The notes: generated by a model not told the origin, from the letters alone. A stretch of DNA of 64,000 nucleotides from Diabrotica undecimpunctata (GCF_040954645.1 NC_092806.1:117410458-117474457), one strand, 5' to 3'. Shown: positions 40,410 through 53,780, counted from the stretch's first letter. Program-made: numbers and translations.

Positions 40410-41960
40410 TAAAACACCGAAATGTTATTTCAATCCTTTTTGCACCGCCGACATCGATAATAGTCACATTTTAAAGTTTGTTTATATATCACAGATGGGT
40501 ATTTCCTCGGTATTCTTTGATCGGTTTCTGCTTAATATTGCGCCTGAAATAAATATCCACTTAGATCGCTAAGAAGGTTTTGCGGGAAAGAAAATGATAT
40601 CACCCTCCGTAAAGCCGCTGTCAAGAGCAGTTGGTTTAGTTGTAGTCCGAATTTAGCTTCAAATTCGTATTGGATTTTCGTTTTTCGCCTTTTTCTCATG
40701 GGAAAATGTCTAGCAGTGTAAAGTTTTATGTGCAGTTAATAAGGTTTGAAAGATTGGTCATTGAGAACAGACGGCAGCGTGTGTAGTTTAATTGAACCGG
40801 CAAATTGGTTAGAAAAAGTGATTTATACTCAATGTAATGTGTCAGTTCTGATAAGAGTAATCACTGTTTTTTATTTGTAGGCCGTCTCTCATCTGACATA
40901 TTTGTAAAACGGCGTTTTTTTCAACAAATTTGAAAGATACCCATATGTTCCATTGTTGAATTTTTAAGGAGACGAGTTTCCAAAATTTGCGTCCAGTGGC
41001 AACTCAAGCCTCAACTTGTTTGTCCTAAGAAGCCATTTCAGAATATTTTTCGCAGTTTGGAGATGAACTTGTTCGTTTGGCAGAGAGTGTAAGTGCAGTT
41101 CCTAACCCAAGAAATTTTAATAAAATCCAGGTAACTCTTTTGTGTTTGATTTTTAAAGGAGAAATAAACATTTTCTAATAATAATTGCTTTTATTACAGT
41201 TTAAGAAATTGTAATAATTAAAATTGTAGATGTTAAAGTGTGGCTTAGCTGTCATATTAATTGTTCTCAATTTTAAAATTTAATATTGACATCTGAGAGC
41301 TGGCTTTAATTTTTTGACACATACCTAATCATAAAAGATCTTGTTTTTCTTTTGTTTAAAAAAAAGGTTAACCTTTATGTATAGTCCCATTTAAAAAGAT
41401 ATTTTTCATTTGTAATAATTTATTTCTGTTACAAATTATCGCCCAGAAACAATTGTAAGTTCTTGTGGCATCTCCAACTTCGAGAGATTGTAAACGGATA
41501 GGACATAGTAAGTCTGTTTTTGATATTGTGTATTTTATTGTTATTATTTACATATTTAACTGTCTGTATTGAGACAACAATAAATATTAAATTTTTTCCC
41601 TAAACCAATTTGTTTATTTCTTTTAAAAAAAGTTTCTAACCCCTTTTTGTGTTTTTAGGAAGGAAGAGCCTTTTCTTTCATCCAGCAGGAAGATTCTTCA
41701 AAGCGGCGTCCTTATTTTAAATAGCTTGAGAACCTTCTTGTGTTTTGTTTGTCCAGGAGATTCATATAAGTACCCCTTTTGTTTAATTTTTACAATTACC
41801 CCAATCCAAACCCCTTGCCTTTCACTTATCCACGACCCAGCTCTCAAATAAACCCTGAGTAGCCGTTGACCAAAGTTTCGGTTTATTTTGCTTGCCGCAT
41901 CTCTAGCCCCGTAATTTCTGTCCCCAATTTTCAACCCCCATAGTAATACCCTATGTGGTA
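40410..41960. other. unassigned DNA upstream of the unidentified exon
   Basis: May contain further exons of the minus-strand gene, but no splice-flanked frame was convincing. The minus frame at 41698-41934 (78 aa) has no recognised feature. Confidence 0.3.
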
Positions 41961-41964
41961 GGCA

Positions 41965-43295
41965 AAATAATCGTTAGAAATTGAACCTAACGTTGAAATT
42001 GGCACAAGCAGTCCCCTATCAATTTTAAGCTTATTCCCAACGGAAGAATATTTACTGCAAATAGTGAACCAAAGTAATTTGTATGCTTATCAAAAAACCT
42101 AGTTGGAATTTTCATTAGAAGAGTTAAAAGCATTTATTAGCATGGTTTTATACATGGGGTTCAATTACCTTCCTAGTATGAAACTATATTATTCCAATGA
42201 TGAAAACTTCCATTCCAAAAGAATTGGAAGAATTATGTCCCTAGAGTTTTCTGAAAATTATGAGGTTTATCCACCTAAACGACAACACGAAGATGCCACC
42301 GAAAGACTCTAAAGGATTCGACAAACTTTACATATTACGTCCACTCAGAAATCACTTGAAGGAGACATTTGCACGTGTTTACAATCCATTGCAGAACATA
42401 GCAATATATGAATCAATGATTGGTTTCAAGGGACGCTTGTCAATGAAACAATACCTTCCAATGAAGCCCATCAAACGGGGATTTAAAGTTTGGACTTGTT
42501 GTTGCGCTGAAACAGGTTCCCTTCCCGCAGGTTCTAGATTTTGGCATGTATACCGGAAGGGAGTATAATAATTATGGCATGGACTTAGGAGAAAAAGTTG
42601 TTCTCAAATTGTCGAACAAGTTTCGCGGAAAAAACTATTTTCTATATTTTGATAACATAAGGCTTGTTGAGATGTTGTTCATTGCTATCTTTTTCTGTGG
42701 AACAATTGGACAAAATAGAAAAAACTATCCTAAATGCCCAAAGCCTGACAAAGAAATGCATCAGGGTGATTACGACTTTACACATGCAGGTGATGTAGGA
42801 ATTGTGAAGTGGAAAGACCGGGGTACTAAAAGTGTTTCTGTTATATATTTTATGCACGATTCATTTCAAGTGACTTTTACACTGCGTATAATTAAAAAAG
42901 AAGAAAGACAGAATATGTCATTCTACTGCGTAAATAGCAAATCACGTAGATGGTGGATAAATATGTTTTATTACCTCTTTGAGGCTTGCGTTGTAAGCAG
43001 TTACATAGTATACAAGATTATAATGAAATAAGAGCCGAAGAAACTTTTCAATTTTAGTCAACCAACTGATTGTTAATTTCACCTGTACCTGTAGAAAGAA
43101 AATGGGGTAGGTACGCTCCAGGGGCAAAAGGAGGGCTTTAGAAAATTCTGTCAGGCTATATACGGTCGATGCGTCGGCTTATGCAGTGTACAAAAAAAAA
43201 AAAAGGACAATGTTCGGAAATTTGTGGAAGATTTGTGTTAATTGTAATAATGTGGCTCTATGTAAGGGGTGCTTTGTACCGTTTCACACATCTTA
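41965..43295 (+). pseudogene. piggyBac-like transposase remnant
   Basis: Plus-strand frames in order: SPLSILSLFPTEEYLLQIVN and LEELKAFISMVLYMGFNYLP (DDE_Tnp_1_7 start), MSLEFSENYEV, then IHLNDNTKMPPKDSKGFDKL, YESMIGFKGRLSMKQYLPMK (Asp of the usual DESM is Tyr here), PIKRGFKVWTCC, VYTGREYNNYGMDLGEKVV, FRGKNYFLYFDNI (second Asp), GTIGQNRKNYPK, VGIVKWKDRG (third Asp), and RYAPGAKGG. The C-terminal Cys-rich domain CVNC..LCKGCFVPFH is at 43238-43291 after frame breaks. Several frameshifts and stops. Confidence 0.88.
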
Positions 43296-43499
43296 AAGCA
43301 TAACGTGACATGCAATTACCAAGTATAAGTATTTGTGATTTTTAATATATCATTGTATGTACAACTTTAAAGCTTTTATTAGCGGGAAATTATTATCCCA
43401 CTGAAATTTATGTGAAAGCAGAAAGTATTATAGTATATTGGGATAAATGTTTCAAAGTTTTTTGAGGTGGGAAACATTTGAATATCCTAAAAAATATAA

Positions 43500-43529
43500 T
43501 TGGCAGCCTCTTGCCACGTAAAGAGTTAA
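43500..43529 (+). repeat. probable right end of the piggyBac-like element at TTAA
   Basis: CTCTTGCCACGTAAAGAG directly precedes TTAA (43526-43529). The inverse, TTAACTCTTTACGTGGCAAG, has the look of a piggyBac terminus. No matching left end was found near 40.5-42 kb. Confidence 0.6.
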
Positions 43530-43564
43530 ACCATCAGCGAGCAACAGTGCGGTGCACCTGCCGT

Positions 43565-44160
43565 TCAAAAAAAAAACTGAATTTCGTCTTTCACCACATC
43601 TCGTCGTCTTCTGACCCTTACTCGGCCATCATGCATCCCTAAACAGAATCGAGATTCATCACTAAAGACAATACCATTCCATTCCTGGTCCCAAGTCAAT
43701 TGTTCTCTGCACCATTTAAGATGATTAAGCCAATATTCAGGGGTAAGAGGTATCTCCAGTGTGACCGAAGTGAAAAAAGGCCAAAATTGCGAATTCGAAG
43801 ATAAATTGTTCGCATACCAATTGGTCTTCCATGTTCTACAAATCATTTGTTTACAATATACTTGGTAGTGTAGAAACGATCTCTTAGAGCCATCAACCTT
43901 AGACGACGATATTTACGTTATTCTTCGGTACCGCCCTGTGCACCTCGATCTTCGTGTTCGACCTTTTTGACGCCCTGCCCGATAATATCTTAACACAGTA
44001 TCTCAAGTTCTGTGAACCCTATCCACAATTTCCCTAAAAGAAAGTCTGGCTTCCCTTAGTACAACTATCCGCCCCTATCAAACCCCTTGATAAAAATTTG
44101 CCCGTCTTCGTACTCTGGGAACTATAAACGACTTTCAAAAAAACCAAGAACCGTATACCG
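43565..44160 (-). pseudogene. Tc1-like transposase fragment (N-terminal half)
   Basis: From about 43990 down the minus strand: EDRGAQGGTEE and YRRLRLMALRDRFYTT (HTH), then PLTPEYWLNHLKWCREQLTW, then DQEWNGIVFSDESRFCLGMH (first Asp) and GRVRVRRRRDV. It stops after that at a short poly-A-like run on the plus strand near 43568. A different Tc1 family from 38656-40176. Confidence 0.75.
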
Positions 44161-44299
44161 CTAAATTTTGATCGGTACTAAATTTAAAAGTTGAAATTTT
44201 TAGTGATGAGCAAATTCAGAAAAAAAATTAATAAAAAACGAAAACCTAAACTGGTATGTCTGAAATTCTAATCATTTATTAATTTGGTCAAGATAAGTC

Positions 44300-47200
44300 A
44301 GTATGGGATGCAAGGGATAGTGATGCGCAACGTATAGCCTCTACTATCCAAATATCAACCTCACCTACCCGCTTGATGATCTTGATTATGGTCATCCGGT
44401 GCATCCTGCTAGATAACAAATGAGGCTCTGACGTCCGAGTGATTGCCGGTATAAACAATCCCCCACTTCCTAACCAACGGCTTAGGGCGGATGAGTTGAT
44501 GAGTGCTAGGGCATTCTTTTGTCCTGGGGTTGAGAAATCGGCCCCAAAGACGGATGAATCAACAAATAATGGTCAACGGCATAAGAATGCAGAAGGCAAA
44601 GGAGAACCACTGCATTAACGGCTCATAGAGCACCCCCAGGAAAATCACCATAGAGTTGACACTGCAATTGCAAACCGTTACTAATCATGGAAAGCGGAGG
44701 CCAAGATTCGGCAGGAGAGGAGAAACATATTTATAAAACGAGGCCTCTCAGGTCGTAAACATGCGAAAACCTCGTGAAGAAATCCTAAAAATAAAGTAAT
44801 CTAATTTTAGAATGTGCACAAGGAGAAGTCTATTTGCGGCTGGGAAACTTGACAACGTAATTCAAGAAATGAAATAGACCTACTGGGAATCAGCGAAATG
44901 AGATGGCCAGAGTCAGGATCATTTAAAAAGGACGGAAGTGTATTATATTATTCCGGTAACAGCACAGAAGACCCGCATCACAAAAATGGCGTAGGTATAT
45001 TAGTAACATCAGAACTGAGTAGATATGTGACCAATTTCGTACCAGTCTCGGATAGAAAATATTACTCCAAATAAATACTCAACCATTTAAAACTAACATA
45101 CTTCAAATCTATGTTCCGACTGCAGATAGAAAATATGACGAAGAAGTCGAGAAGTTGTATGATCAGATCCAAAATATCTTACAGAAACTAAATAAACACG
45201 AAATTTTATATATTATAGGCGACTTCAATGCAAAAATTGGGGAAGGTCGACGAGGTCAGACTGTAGGTCCTTATGGTCTAGGACAACCTAACGATCGAGG
45301 ACAGAGATTGTATGAATTTTGTAAAGAAAACGATATGATCATTGCAAACACTTGGTATAAACTACCCACGCGACGACTATACACTTGAAAAGCCCCATTT
45401 ACTGAAATGCCGTCAAAAAAGTCACTACATTTCCTGGTGCAGATATTGGATCTGATCATCAACCACTTGTAGCAGATATTAAACTAAGGTTAAAACGAAT
45501 TCAGCGACAAAAACCAATGTACTTAACTTTGACGATATAAACATAAAACTTAACATTAAAAAGAATTTAACAATAAAATAAAAAACATCGGAGAACAACT
45601 AGAAGATCCAGAAGAACTATGGAGTGAATTTAAAAACCACGTTAACGAAATCTCCACAAACAATGATTATAGAAAAAACTTAATCAAGAAAAATAAATGG
45701 ATGACAGACGACATCTTGAAATTAATGGAAAAACGTCGACTGATAAAATTTAATGAAACAGAATATAGACACCTGCAGAGAAGAATAAAAAAGAAGATCA
45801 AATTAGCCAAAGAAAAATGGATGAGAGAAAGGTGCGACGAAATGGAGGATGTAATATCTAAACACGACTTATTTAATGTGCACAAAAAACTAAAAGAAAT
45901 GAGTAACATATTTAAAAAACGAGTTCCGTCTGTGCTCATTGACAATAATAACAAAATTATTGTAAATAAGCACGAAATAAGAAAATAATGGCAGCTGTAT
46001 ATATCAGAGTTGTTTGAAGATGACAGGAATAATATTGCCGAATTCTACCAAAACTTTACTGACGGCCCAGAAATTATGAAATGCGAGATAGAACACGCTA
46101 TAAATAATGCTAAAATTAGAAAAGTTTGTGGTCCAGATGATACACCAACTGAGTTGCTGACACTAATAGAGGATGATAATATAAAAGTAGTAGTAAGACT
46201 TTTTAATTCAATATATAACATCGGAGTGATTCCCACAGATTGGCTCAAATCCATCTTTGTAGCAATACCTAAAAAATACAATGCGAGAAAATGCTCAGAA
46301 TATCGATTAATTAGCCTACTGAGCCACACTCTTAAAATTTTCCTACGAATAATTCACAACAGAATTAGACGCAAATGCGAAAAAGATCTCGAAGATACCC
46401 AATTTGGTTTTAGAAATGCTATGGGAACCAGGGAGGCACTTTTTGCGCTTAACATTCTATTACAAAAATGCCGTGACCAAAGAAAAGATGTATTTGCATG
46501 TTTCGTGGACTTCGAAAAGGCATTCGATAAAGTACAGCATGTAAAATTAATGCAAATACTGAAAAATATCGGAATAGATGACAAGGATATTCGTATCATT
46601 AAAAATTTGTACTGGAATCAAACTGCTATCGTAAAAATTGGAGATAAATACACCTATGAAATCTCCATACAACGAGGAGTCAGACAAGGTTGCATTTTGT
46701 CGCAAACATTGTTCAATGTTTACTCGGACCAGTTATTTAAAAAGGCACTTTAGAGACAACCATATGGAATAAAAATCAACGGGGAACTACTTAATGTGAT
46801 TAGATATGCAGACGATACAGTAATTCTGTCAGATAATATTGAAGGTTACCAAATTCTGCTTGATCGTATTCACGAGGTAGGAGAGGAAATGGGCATTAAA
46901 ATAAACTCAAACAAAACCAAATTTTTAGTGTTTAGTCGTGACTCACATCCCGATGCAAAGCTTCAATTAAACGGAGTCCAAGTTGAGAAAGTTCACAAAA
47001 TGACATATTTGGGAACTGTGATAACGGACCAACTAGATCCAGACATAGAAATAAAACGTAGAATAGCAATGACTAAAACTACTTTTATGAAAATGAAGTC
47101 ATTTATTTGCAATAATCATCTCAGTTTAGAACTAAGAAAAAGAAGTGTGGACGCTAAAAGTATCCATCATAAACAAAATTGAAGCATTGGAAATGTGGGT

Positions 47201-47558
47201 TCATACAGGAATGCTGAAGATTCCTTGGACAGCAAGGAAAACTAATGAAGAAGTACTAAGGAGCGTCAATAAAGATAGAGAACTGCTAAAGACTGTTAAA
47301 ACATCGAAAAATGTCCTATCTGAGTTCGGGGAGTGATTAAGGGGAAGTCGATATAAAATATTACAACTGATCCTTAAAGGCAAAATAGAGGGCCGTAGAG
47401 GTGTAGGAAGAAAACAAGTTTCTTTGTTAAAAAACATTCGTGAATGGACATAGATATCAAATGCAGGACAATGTTTTCCATATTGCAGAAGATCGAGAAG
47501 CCTTCGCAATGGTGATCGCCAACGTCGGATAATTCTGATATGGCACGCGAAGAAGAAG
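44300..47558 (+). mobile_element. near full-length LINE (leader, endonuclease, RT), many disruptions
   Basis: GC-richer leader about 44300-44800. Endonuclease: NILQIYVPTADRKYDEEVEK (about 45094), HEILYIIGDFNAKIGEGRRG (45194-45255) and DRGQRLYEFCKENDMIIANT. RT: KVCGPDDTPTELL, VIPTDWLKSIFVAIPKKYNA, SEYRLISLLSHTLKIF, TQFGFRNAMGTREALFALNI, ACFVDFEKAFDKVQHVKLM, QRGVRQGCILSQTLFNVYSD, then after a stop VIRYADDTVILSDN (46796-46840) and KMTYLGTVITDQLDPDIEIK. The tail after 47140 is frameshifted but ends GCGAAGAAGAAG at 47558. An RTE-like family close to 50025-52086. No target duplication found. Confidence 0.87.
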
Positions 47559-48035
47559 CTAAGTATACCAAATTTTATTAAAGTGAAATCATTTATAATA
47601 GGTGGTCAGGTTTCGATGTTACTTCGTACAGAAATACCTAAATAAATAATAAAAAGTAATTTTTTGTAAAATCCTTTTATTTCATGAGTCTATTTAGCAA
47701 GTACGTAAATTTTATAAATTTTTTATTTTTTTCTGCCATCGCCTACTAATAATCTATTACCAGATCTACTAGTGTCATATACACAAATGGTATATGTTTT
47801 ATTATAGAACTTACTGTTAATTCCAGCTAAATTAATCCATAAAATATATTAAAATATTATTAACTAAACTAATAACAAATTATTCAATATTATTTTATTT
47901 TTTCTTCTTTATTAGCATTTATAATTTTTATTAGCATTTCTGTAATGTTTTACTTAACGTTAAAATAAATTTATGTTTTTTAATTAAAAGTATTGTTTGT
48001 TTTTTAATTAAAACTAAAAAGCGAAATAACTATGA
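47559..48035. other. AT-rich spacer between two LINE copies
   Basis: Nothing recognised. Strongly T/A-rich. Confidence 0.3.
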
Positions 48036-48039
48036 AATA

Positions 48040-48900
48040 TAATTTTCCCCAGGTACTTCACTTCCCCAGGTTATGGATGTACTAACAGAGAAAGTAAGGG
48101 AGGAAGCTCCTTGTTCAATGCTCTTTGCTGATGATATCGTGTTAGTAGAGGAGAGCAAACAAATTTTGGAAAGGTTAGTGTATTGGAGAAGAACTATTGA
48201 AGAGGAAGAACTTAGGATTAGCAGGTTGAAAACGGAGTATATGTCGGTGGGAGGAAGAGGAATGGTTGGTGACATAGAATTGCTTGGAGAAAAACTAGGA
48301 TGAGTAGGAGAATTTAAATACCTTGGCTCCTACATAACGGAAAATGGGACACTAGATCGTGAAATTGCCCACAGGATACGGGCTGGTTGGTTTAACTGGA
48401 TGCGAATGAGCAGGGTACTTTGTGATCGAAAAATCGGGGAAAGGCGGAAAGAAAAATATACAAGATGTCGTTAGACCTGCGTTGATGTACGGCGGTGAAG
48501 TGTGGCCTAAGCTTCAGGAAAAGAAAATGGAGGTAGCTAAAATGAAAATGTTACAGTGGATGTTGGGTAAGACTAGAAGGGACAGGATCAGAAACGACTT
48601 GATTAGGGAAAGAGCCGGGGTGACTACAGTCTCAAAAAATAATTAATAACAAAGTCTGCAATAGTTTGTCATGTCAGATGTAGTGATGAAAACTATGGGA
48701 CGAAGAATAGAGTTGTTAGAAGTTGATGGAAGAAGAGGTAGAAGAAAACCGAGGAGGAGATGAAAGGACTGTGTATGGTAGAGGACTTAGAGAGAAAGGT
48801 TTAGGTAAAGACACGATGGACAGAAATAAGTGGCGACGAAGAGTAAGGAACAGCGACACCTGAAAAGGGAAGAGCTGAGGAACAGAGAATGCTCAATCGC
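48040..48900 (+). mobile_element. RTE-like LINE fragment (same family as 5770-6975)
   Basis: VMDVLTEKVREEAPCSMLFA followed by DDIVLVEES (RT catalytic FADD, 48073-48155), LRISRLKTEYMSVGGRG, FKYLGSYITENGTLD, PALMYGGEVWPKLQ, KMLQWMLGKTRRDRIRNDLI, then GRRIELLEVDGRRGRRKPRR. It covers the RT palm and C-terminus missing from the 5.8-7.0 kb copy. Stops and small frameshifts present. Confidence 0.82.
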
Positions 48901-50014
48901 AGAATCTCTAAATATTAGTTAGAATGGAACCCAAAAGGAAGGAAAAGGGGAAGACCTCGAATGAGCTCGAGAGAGGGCTCAACAAAGAGACAAAAGAGAG
49001 ACGTAAGATTATAATATTACTCTTCGAGTACTAGGCTTCCATACCGACTAATATAACTGAAGAACTTCTTGAGTAGTCTTTAACATTGCCTTTAATTTTA
49101 ATTCCTGCTAGGAAGCCAGATGTACGTCTCGATGCTAGTAGTTATACAAAATCTAGGAAAAAACTGAAAAACTACTTAAAATAAATGAAAAGTAGGTAGC
49201 CTAAAAATACCAGTGGCGGCAAAGAAGTTTACAAAGCGGCAAAGAAGTTTACAAAAAGTAAAACTGTCGATATAAATATACAATCACATTCCAGGCAACA
49301 AAACAAAATAACGCGTTTAATTTGTATTTTGAGACCGTCGAAATGTCAAAATAAAAGTATTTTCAATTAAAATTGTGGCTATTTCCCATTAAAGATAGTA
49401 GATAATATAAACAAAAATCTTCAAACTAAATTCTTAAACAAAATCTTAACTACAATATTAACTAACCAATAAATTTCAGCTAACCAAGTCTTTAGCAACC
49501 TTTAGAATCTCAGTTTTTCTTAATTTAATTTTTAAATTTTTTTTTTATTTTGATAATAGTTGGAATTAACACTACTTCCATATTTTCAATAATGCTTACA
49601 ATAAATTACGAAACCAATCTCATAAACTTTAATTAAAGCAGTTAATTTTGAATTCTATAAACAAAAATTACCACTATAAATTATGGACTGTTGTACAATC
49701 AGTAAGGTATTATTTGACCTCTTCCCTCCATCAAAAGAACTTTGATGGATCACTTTTCTCTCTCAATGAAACCGTTTTTACTAATTGCACAATCCGAATT
49801 TAAACCAAAGTTTACAGATGAATAATGTGTAGTAGGGAAGTATAAAGTAGAGAATTACTTGAATTGATCAATTATGTAAATATGTATTTATAACCATGTA
49901 AAACACAAAAAAAATTGTGCATTTATAGAGAAAAACAGCATATTTTTGATAAAAACCTCTATTTGTTGTATAGCAAAGAATAGCAAATCTGTCTTTATAT
50001 ATTTTAAACCATTC
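48901..50014. other. AT-rich spacer with dispersed repeat copy 2
   Basis: 49340-49402 matches 1-66. A short tandem duplication, GCGGCAAAGAAGTTTACAAA twice, lies near 49215-49255. No coding frame. Confidence 0.4.
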
Positions 50015-50024
50015 AGGTAAATTA

Positions 50025-52086
50025 GGTAAATCCCAACATTAAACAACAAGTAAAGGAATCCTTAAGAAGAAACATTGGAAACTTGAGTGAACCCGCACAA
50101 GACGCAGTTGCTAAATGGGAAGAAATAAAAAGAGCTGTTGAAATGACAAACAAGACACTTCTGTTACAGGAGCGCGTAAAGAAGAAAAAATGGATGACGG
50201 ATGAAATCCTTGATATGATGGAAGAAAGAAGACAACACAAATGCAAAAACCAAGTGAAGTATCAAGAAACAAGTCACAATATAAAAACAAAGATAAAGGA
50301 AGCGGAGGAACGCTAGCTGAAGGAGAAATGCGATGAAATCGAAGAGTGCGACAGAAGATATGACTACCACATGCACAAAAAGATCAAAGAATTAACAACT
50401 AAAAAGAAAACCAATAATCCCCACCCGACACTAATAGACGCAGACGGTAACCTTATATCAGACACCTTGAAGCTCATTGACACATAGAAAGATTACGTAG
50501 AACGACTTTTTAACGATAAACGCAGAGCGACAGTGGACCAAGATGACGACATGACTGGACCCGAAATACTAAGGTCTGAAGTGGAAAAAGCCATTTCACC
50601 GCTAAAAAACGACAAAACACCAGGTCCCGACAACATACAGGGCGAGATCATAAAACTCCTATGCGAAACGGATGACCACTTCCTCGATTTTCTGACAGGC
50701 CTTTTTAACACCTTTTACGACAAAGGGGAGATTCCGGAGGAATGGCTTCGATCGACCTTTGTAGATATACCTAAATCACCAAATGCAAAACACTGTGATC
50801 AACACCGCTTAATAAGCTTGATAAATCACATTACCAAAGTTTTCACCAAAATCATACACAATAGAATATATAACAAATGCGAAGCAAATATATCGAAGTC
50901 ACAGTTCGGATTCCGAAGCGCATTGGGCACAAGAGAGGCGATCTTCAGTCTGCAAGTTTTAATTCAAAGATGCAGAGACATGCACAAGGTCGTCCACTTG
51001 TGCTTCATCGACTTCTCCAAGGCGTTTGACAAGGTCAAACATGATAAACTCATGGAAATGCTCAGGAAGATGCATATTGATGGCAAGGATCTGCGCATAA
51101 TAACCAGTCTCTATTGGAACCAAAGTGCTGAGATAAAGATGGGCAACTTACACAGTGGGAAGATAGATATTAAAAAGGGTGTACGACAGGGATGCGTCCT
51201 CTCGCCGCTCCTGTTCAATATATACTCTGAACAAATCTTCAGAGAAGCACTGGGAGAAGTTTCGGAGGTTATCAAAGTAAACGGAGAGGTAATCAATAAT
51301 ATTAGATATGCTGACGACACAGTTATTATCGCAAATGACTGCAACGAGCTTCAAAGACTCATGCAAAGCATACACACAGCAAGTCAAGAATATGGTTTAG
51401 AACTCAATACAACCAAAACTAAATGCATGCTCATCAGCAGAACACAATAACCTCCGATGCAATTGACATTAAACAACCGAAAAACAGAACAAGTGGAGAC
51501 ACACACATACCTTGGAAGCACAGTCAACACAAAATTTGACCAGTCAACAGAAATAAGATCACGAATTGAAAAAGCGCGAAACGTGTTCAACAATATGAAA
51601 ACGTGGTTCACAAGCAAAATCTCAATGGAACTAAAATTAAGACTGGTCAAGTGTTATGTCTTCCCGGTCTTGTTCTATGGAGCAGAGGCATGGACCACAA
51701 CGGAAGCCACCCTGAAGAAACTAGAATCCTTTGAGCTGTGGATATATCGCCGTATTCTTCGGATATCCTGGACAGACCACATGACTAACGTGAAAGTAAT
51801 GCAGAGAATAGGCAAAAGCAAAGAAATAATCTTCACCGTAAAGAAACGGAAGCTTGAGTACTTCGGACATGTCATGAGGCATAGTAAGTACCGGCTGCTA
51901 CAGTTAATAGTCCAAGGAAGAATCGACAGTAGGAGGGGACCGGGAAGAAGACGACACTCATGGATGCATAACCTGCAACAATGGTTCGGACTAACATCGA
52001 CCGAATTGTTCAGAGGTGCCGTAAATAAAGTCAAAATAGCCTTGTTAATAGCCAACGTCCGAAACGGATAGGGCAAAGGAAGAAGA
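50025..52086 (+). mobile_element. 5'-truncated LINE with a 10-bp target duplication and single-frame RT
   Basis: Flanked by AGGTAAATTA at 50015-50024 and 52087-52096. One frame runs from about 50083 to TAG at 52069-52071, broken only by three stops (ends of frames near 50316, 50487 and 51450), no frameshifts. RT blocks: TPGPDNIQGEIIKLL, GEIPEEWLRSTFVDIPKSPN, SQFGFRSALGTREAIFSLQV, LCFIDFSKAFDKVKHDKLM, KKGVRQGCVLSPLLFNIYSE, NNIRYADDTVIIAND. C-terminus: KCYVFPVLFYGAEAW, FELWIYRRILRISWTDHMTN, KKRKLEYFGHVMRHSKY, RRGPGRRRHSWMHNLQQWFG. The coding frame ends about 15 bp before the GAAGAAGA 3' end. Confidence 0.93.
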
Positions 52087-52589
52087 AGGTAAATTATGAG
52101 TTTAAATGAACATGTCTGGTCAATAAATACTTTTGATTTTTATTTACTCTACTAGTTACTAAATCAAAATATTGAAAAAAATTTCTTCAAAATATATTAT
52201 ATCCCATATAGAAGGCTTCTTTTATTTTTATGCTCAAAATGTAGGTCCATTGATATTTATATCAAAGTTACGCAAAGTTGCGTTAGGACAAAGTTATAAA
52301 AGATATTTCGCTTGAACTTCGTATTCGTTACGCTTGTTTCCATGTCACAACGTTTGGAGAATAAATACTTTCGCTTGTTTACACATATTTCAACCAGTAC
52401 AATAAACACTGAATCGCTAAAAATCATTCGCTTCGACGGTAAACTTTGTTCAATATTCGTTTCATATTTCGATAATTCTGAATCGTGAACTACTTATATT
52501 ACGCCTATCCGTTTTTAACGGAAGAGTACGCAGCTATGATTCTTTCTTAGAATTTTGTAAAGTGAGTCCAATAAAATCAGCATGTTAAT

Positions 52590-53780
52590 CCTCCTCCTCA
52601 TTTCTTGAGCCCTTGTCAGGGTGTGGTAACACTAGAAATATTGTATACTCGATTGGCTGCGATGCTTTACCATATGGACTGCTTCATGTAGGTATTTTCC
52701 CACCAGAGTTTTCATTTGGCCTGCCCATCTTGTTGGAGATCTTCCTCTTGATCTTTATCCTTCTACCTTGCATTCTACTACTAATAGTTCCCCAATACTT
52801 TCCGTTCTTCTGGCTATATAACCAAAGTATTTTAGGAATACTCGATTCACTTTTTATAATAGACTGTCTTGTATCTCAAGCTTTTCCAGAATTGACAGGT
52901 TAATTCTTTGTTCTGTCCAAGACACGCGTAGAATTCTTCTGTAGACCTACATTGAGAAAACTTCGATCTTACCTGTATTGATTTTTTTGTGAGTTCATAT
53001 TTCAGCCGAGTATAATAACAATGAGAAAAATAGGGACATTGACCAACCTGATCTTAGTCTTCCTTGTTTTTGTTCGATCTTTCCATATTTTAATTAATTT
53101 AGCTGTTGCGGTTCGAGTCACTCCTAGTCTACGCTTGATTTCTGAGGAGCTATCGTCATTGTTGGGGAGCTATCACTTAAGTATACAAATCTGTCTATTG
53201 CTTCGAAATTCGGCACTTGCCATATATGAGCGGTGTAGATTATTATTTGCCCTATCACCACCATTATTTTTGTTTTTCCAATGTTGACCTCAAGTCTGAA
53301 TTCTTTGGTTATCCGGCTTAGCCATTCGATCATGGTAGTCATTTCGACTTCGTTTGCTAATATTATAAGTGTGTCATCTGAGTTTCGTAGGTTACTGATT
53401 TTTCTGCCTCCTACAGTGATTCCTCCATCCCATTCATCTAGAACTTTCCTCATTATGTATTAAGAACATACGTTGTATAATAATGGGGATAGTATGTACG
53501 CCTGTCGAGTTCCTGTTTTGTTTTGAATGCATTTGTATATTATGTATACTGTAACTTTGGTTGCATTTTTATCTTACGGATTTATTATTAGGTTAACTAG
53601 GTATTTAGGCAATATCCAATTATACTCCAGTGGGATCCCATTACTGAATCGAAACCTTTGTGTAATCCACAAAATAGAGCAGCATTGGTATGTTGTCTTC
53701 TCTCGCTTTTTCTATTATCTGTCTGGTGTTCAATATCGAAAGGAACGCTCAAACATACAAATAAAATAGCTTGTGACAAG
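52590..53780 (-). mobile_element. LINE RT fragment, heavily disrupted
   Basis: Minus strand: VLDEWDGGITVGGRKISNLR then NSDDTLIILANEVEM (the YADD block mutated to NSDD, about 53400), LSRITKEFRLEVNIGKTKIM, then after frame shifts RSNRQICIL, EIKRRLGVTRTATAKLIKIW, IRLVNVPIF and a GRRIKIKRKISNKMGRPNEN tail near 52750. The 3' end is near 52590. Different subfamily from the copies around it. Confidence 0.75.
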
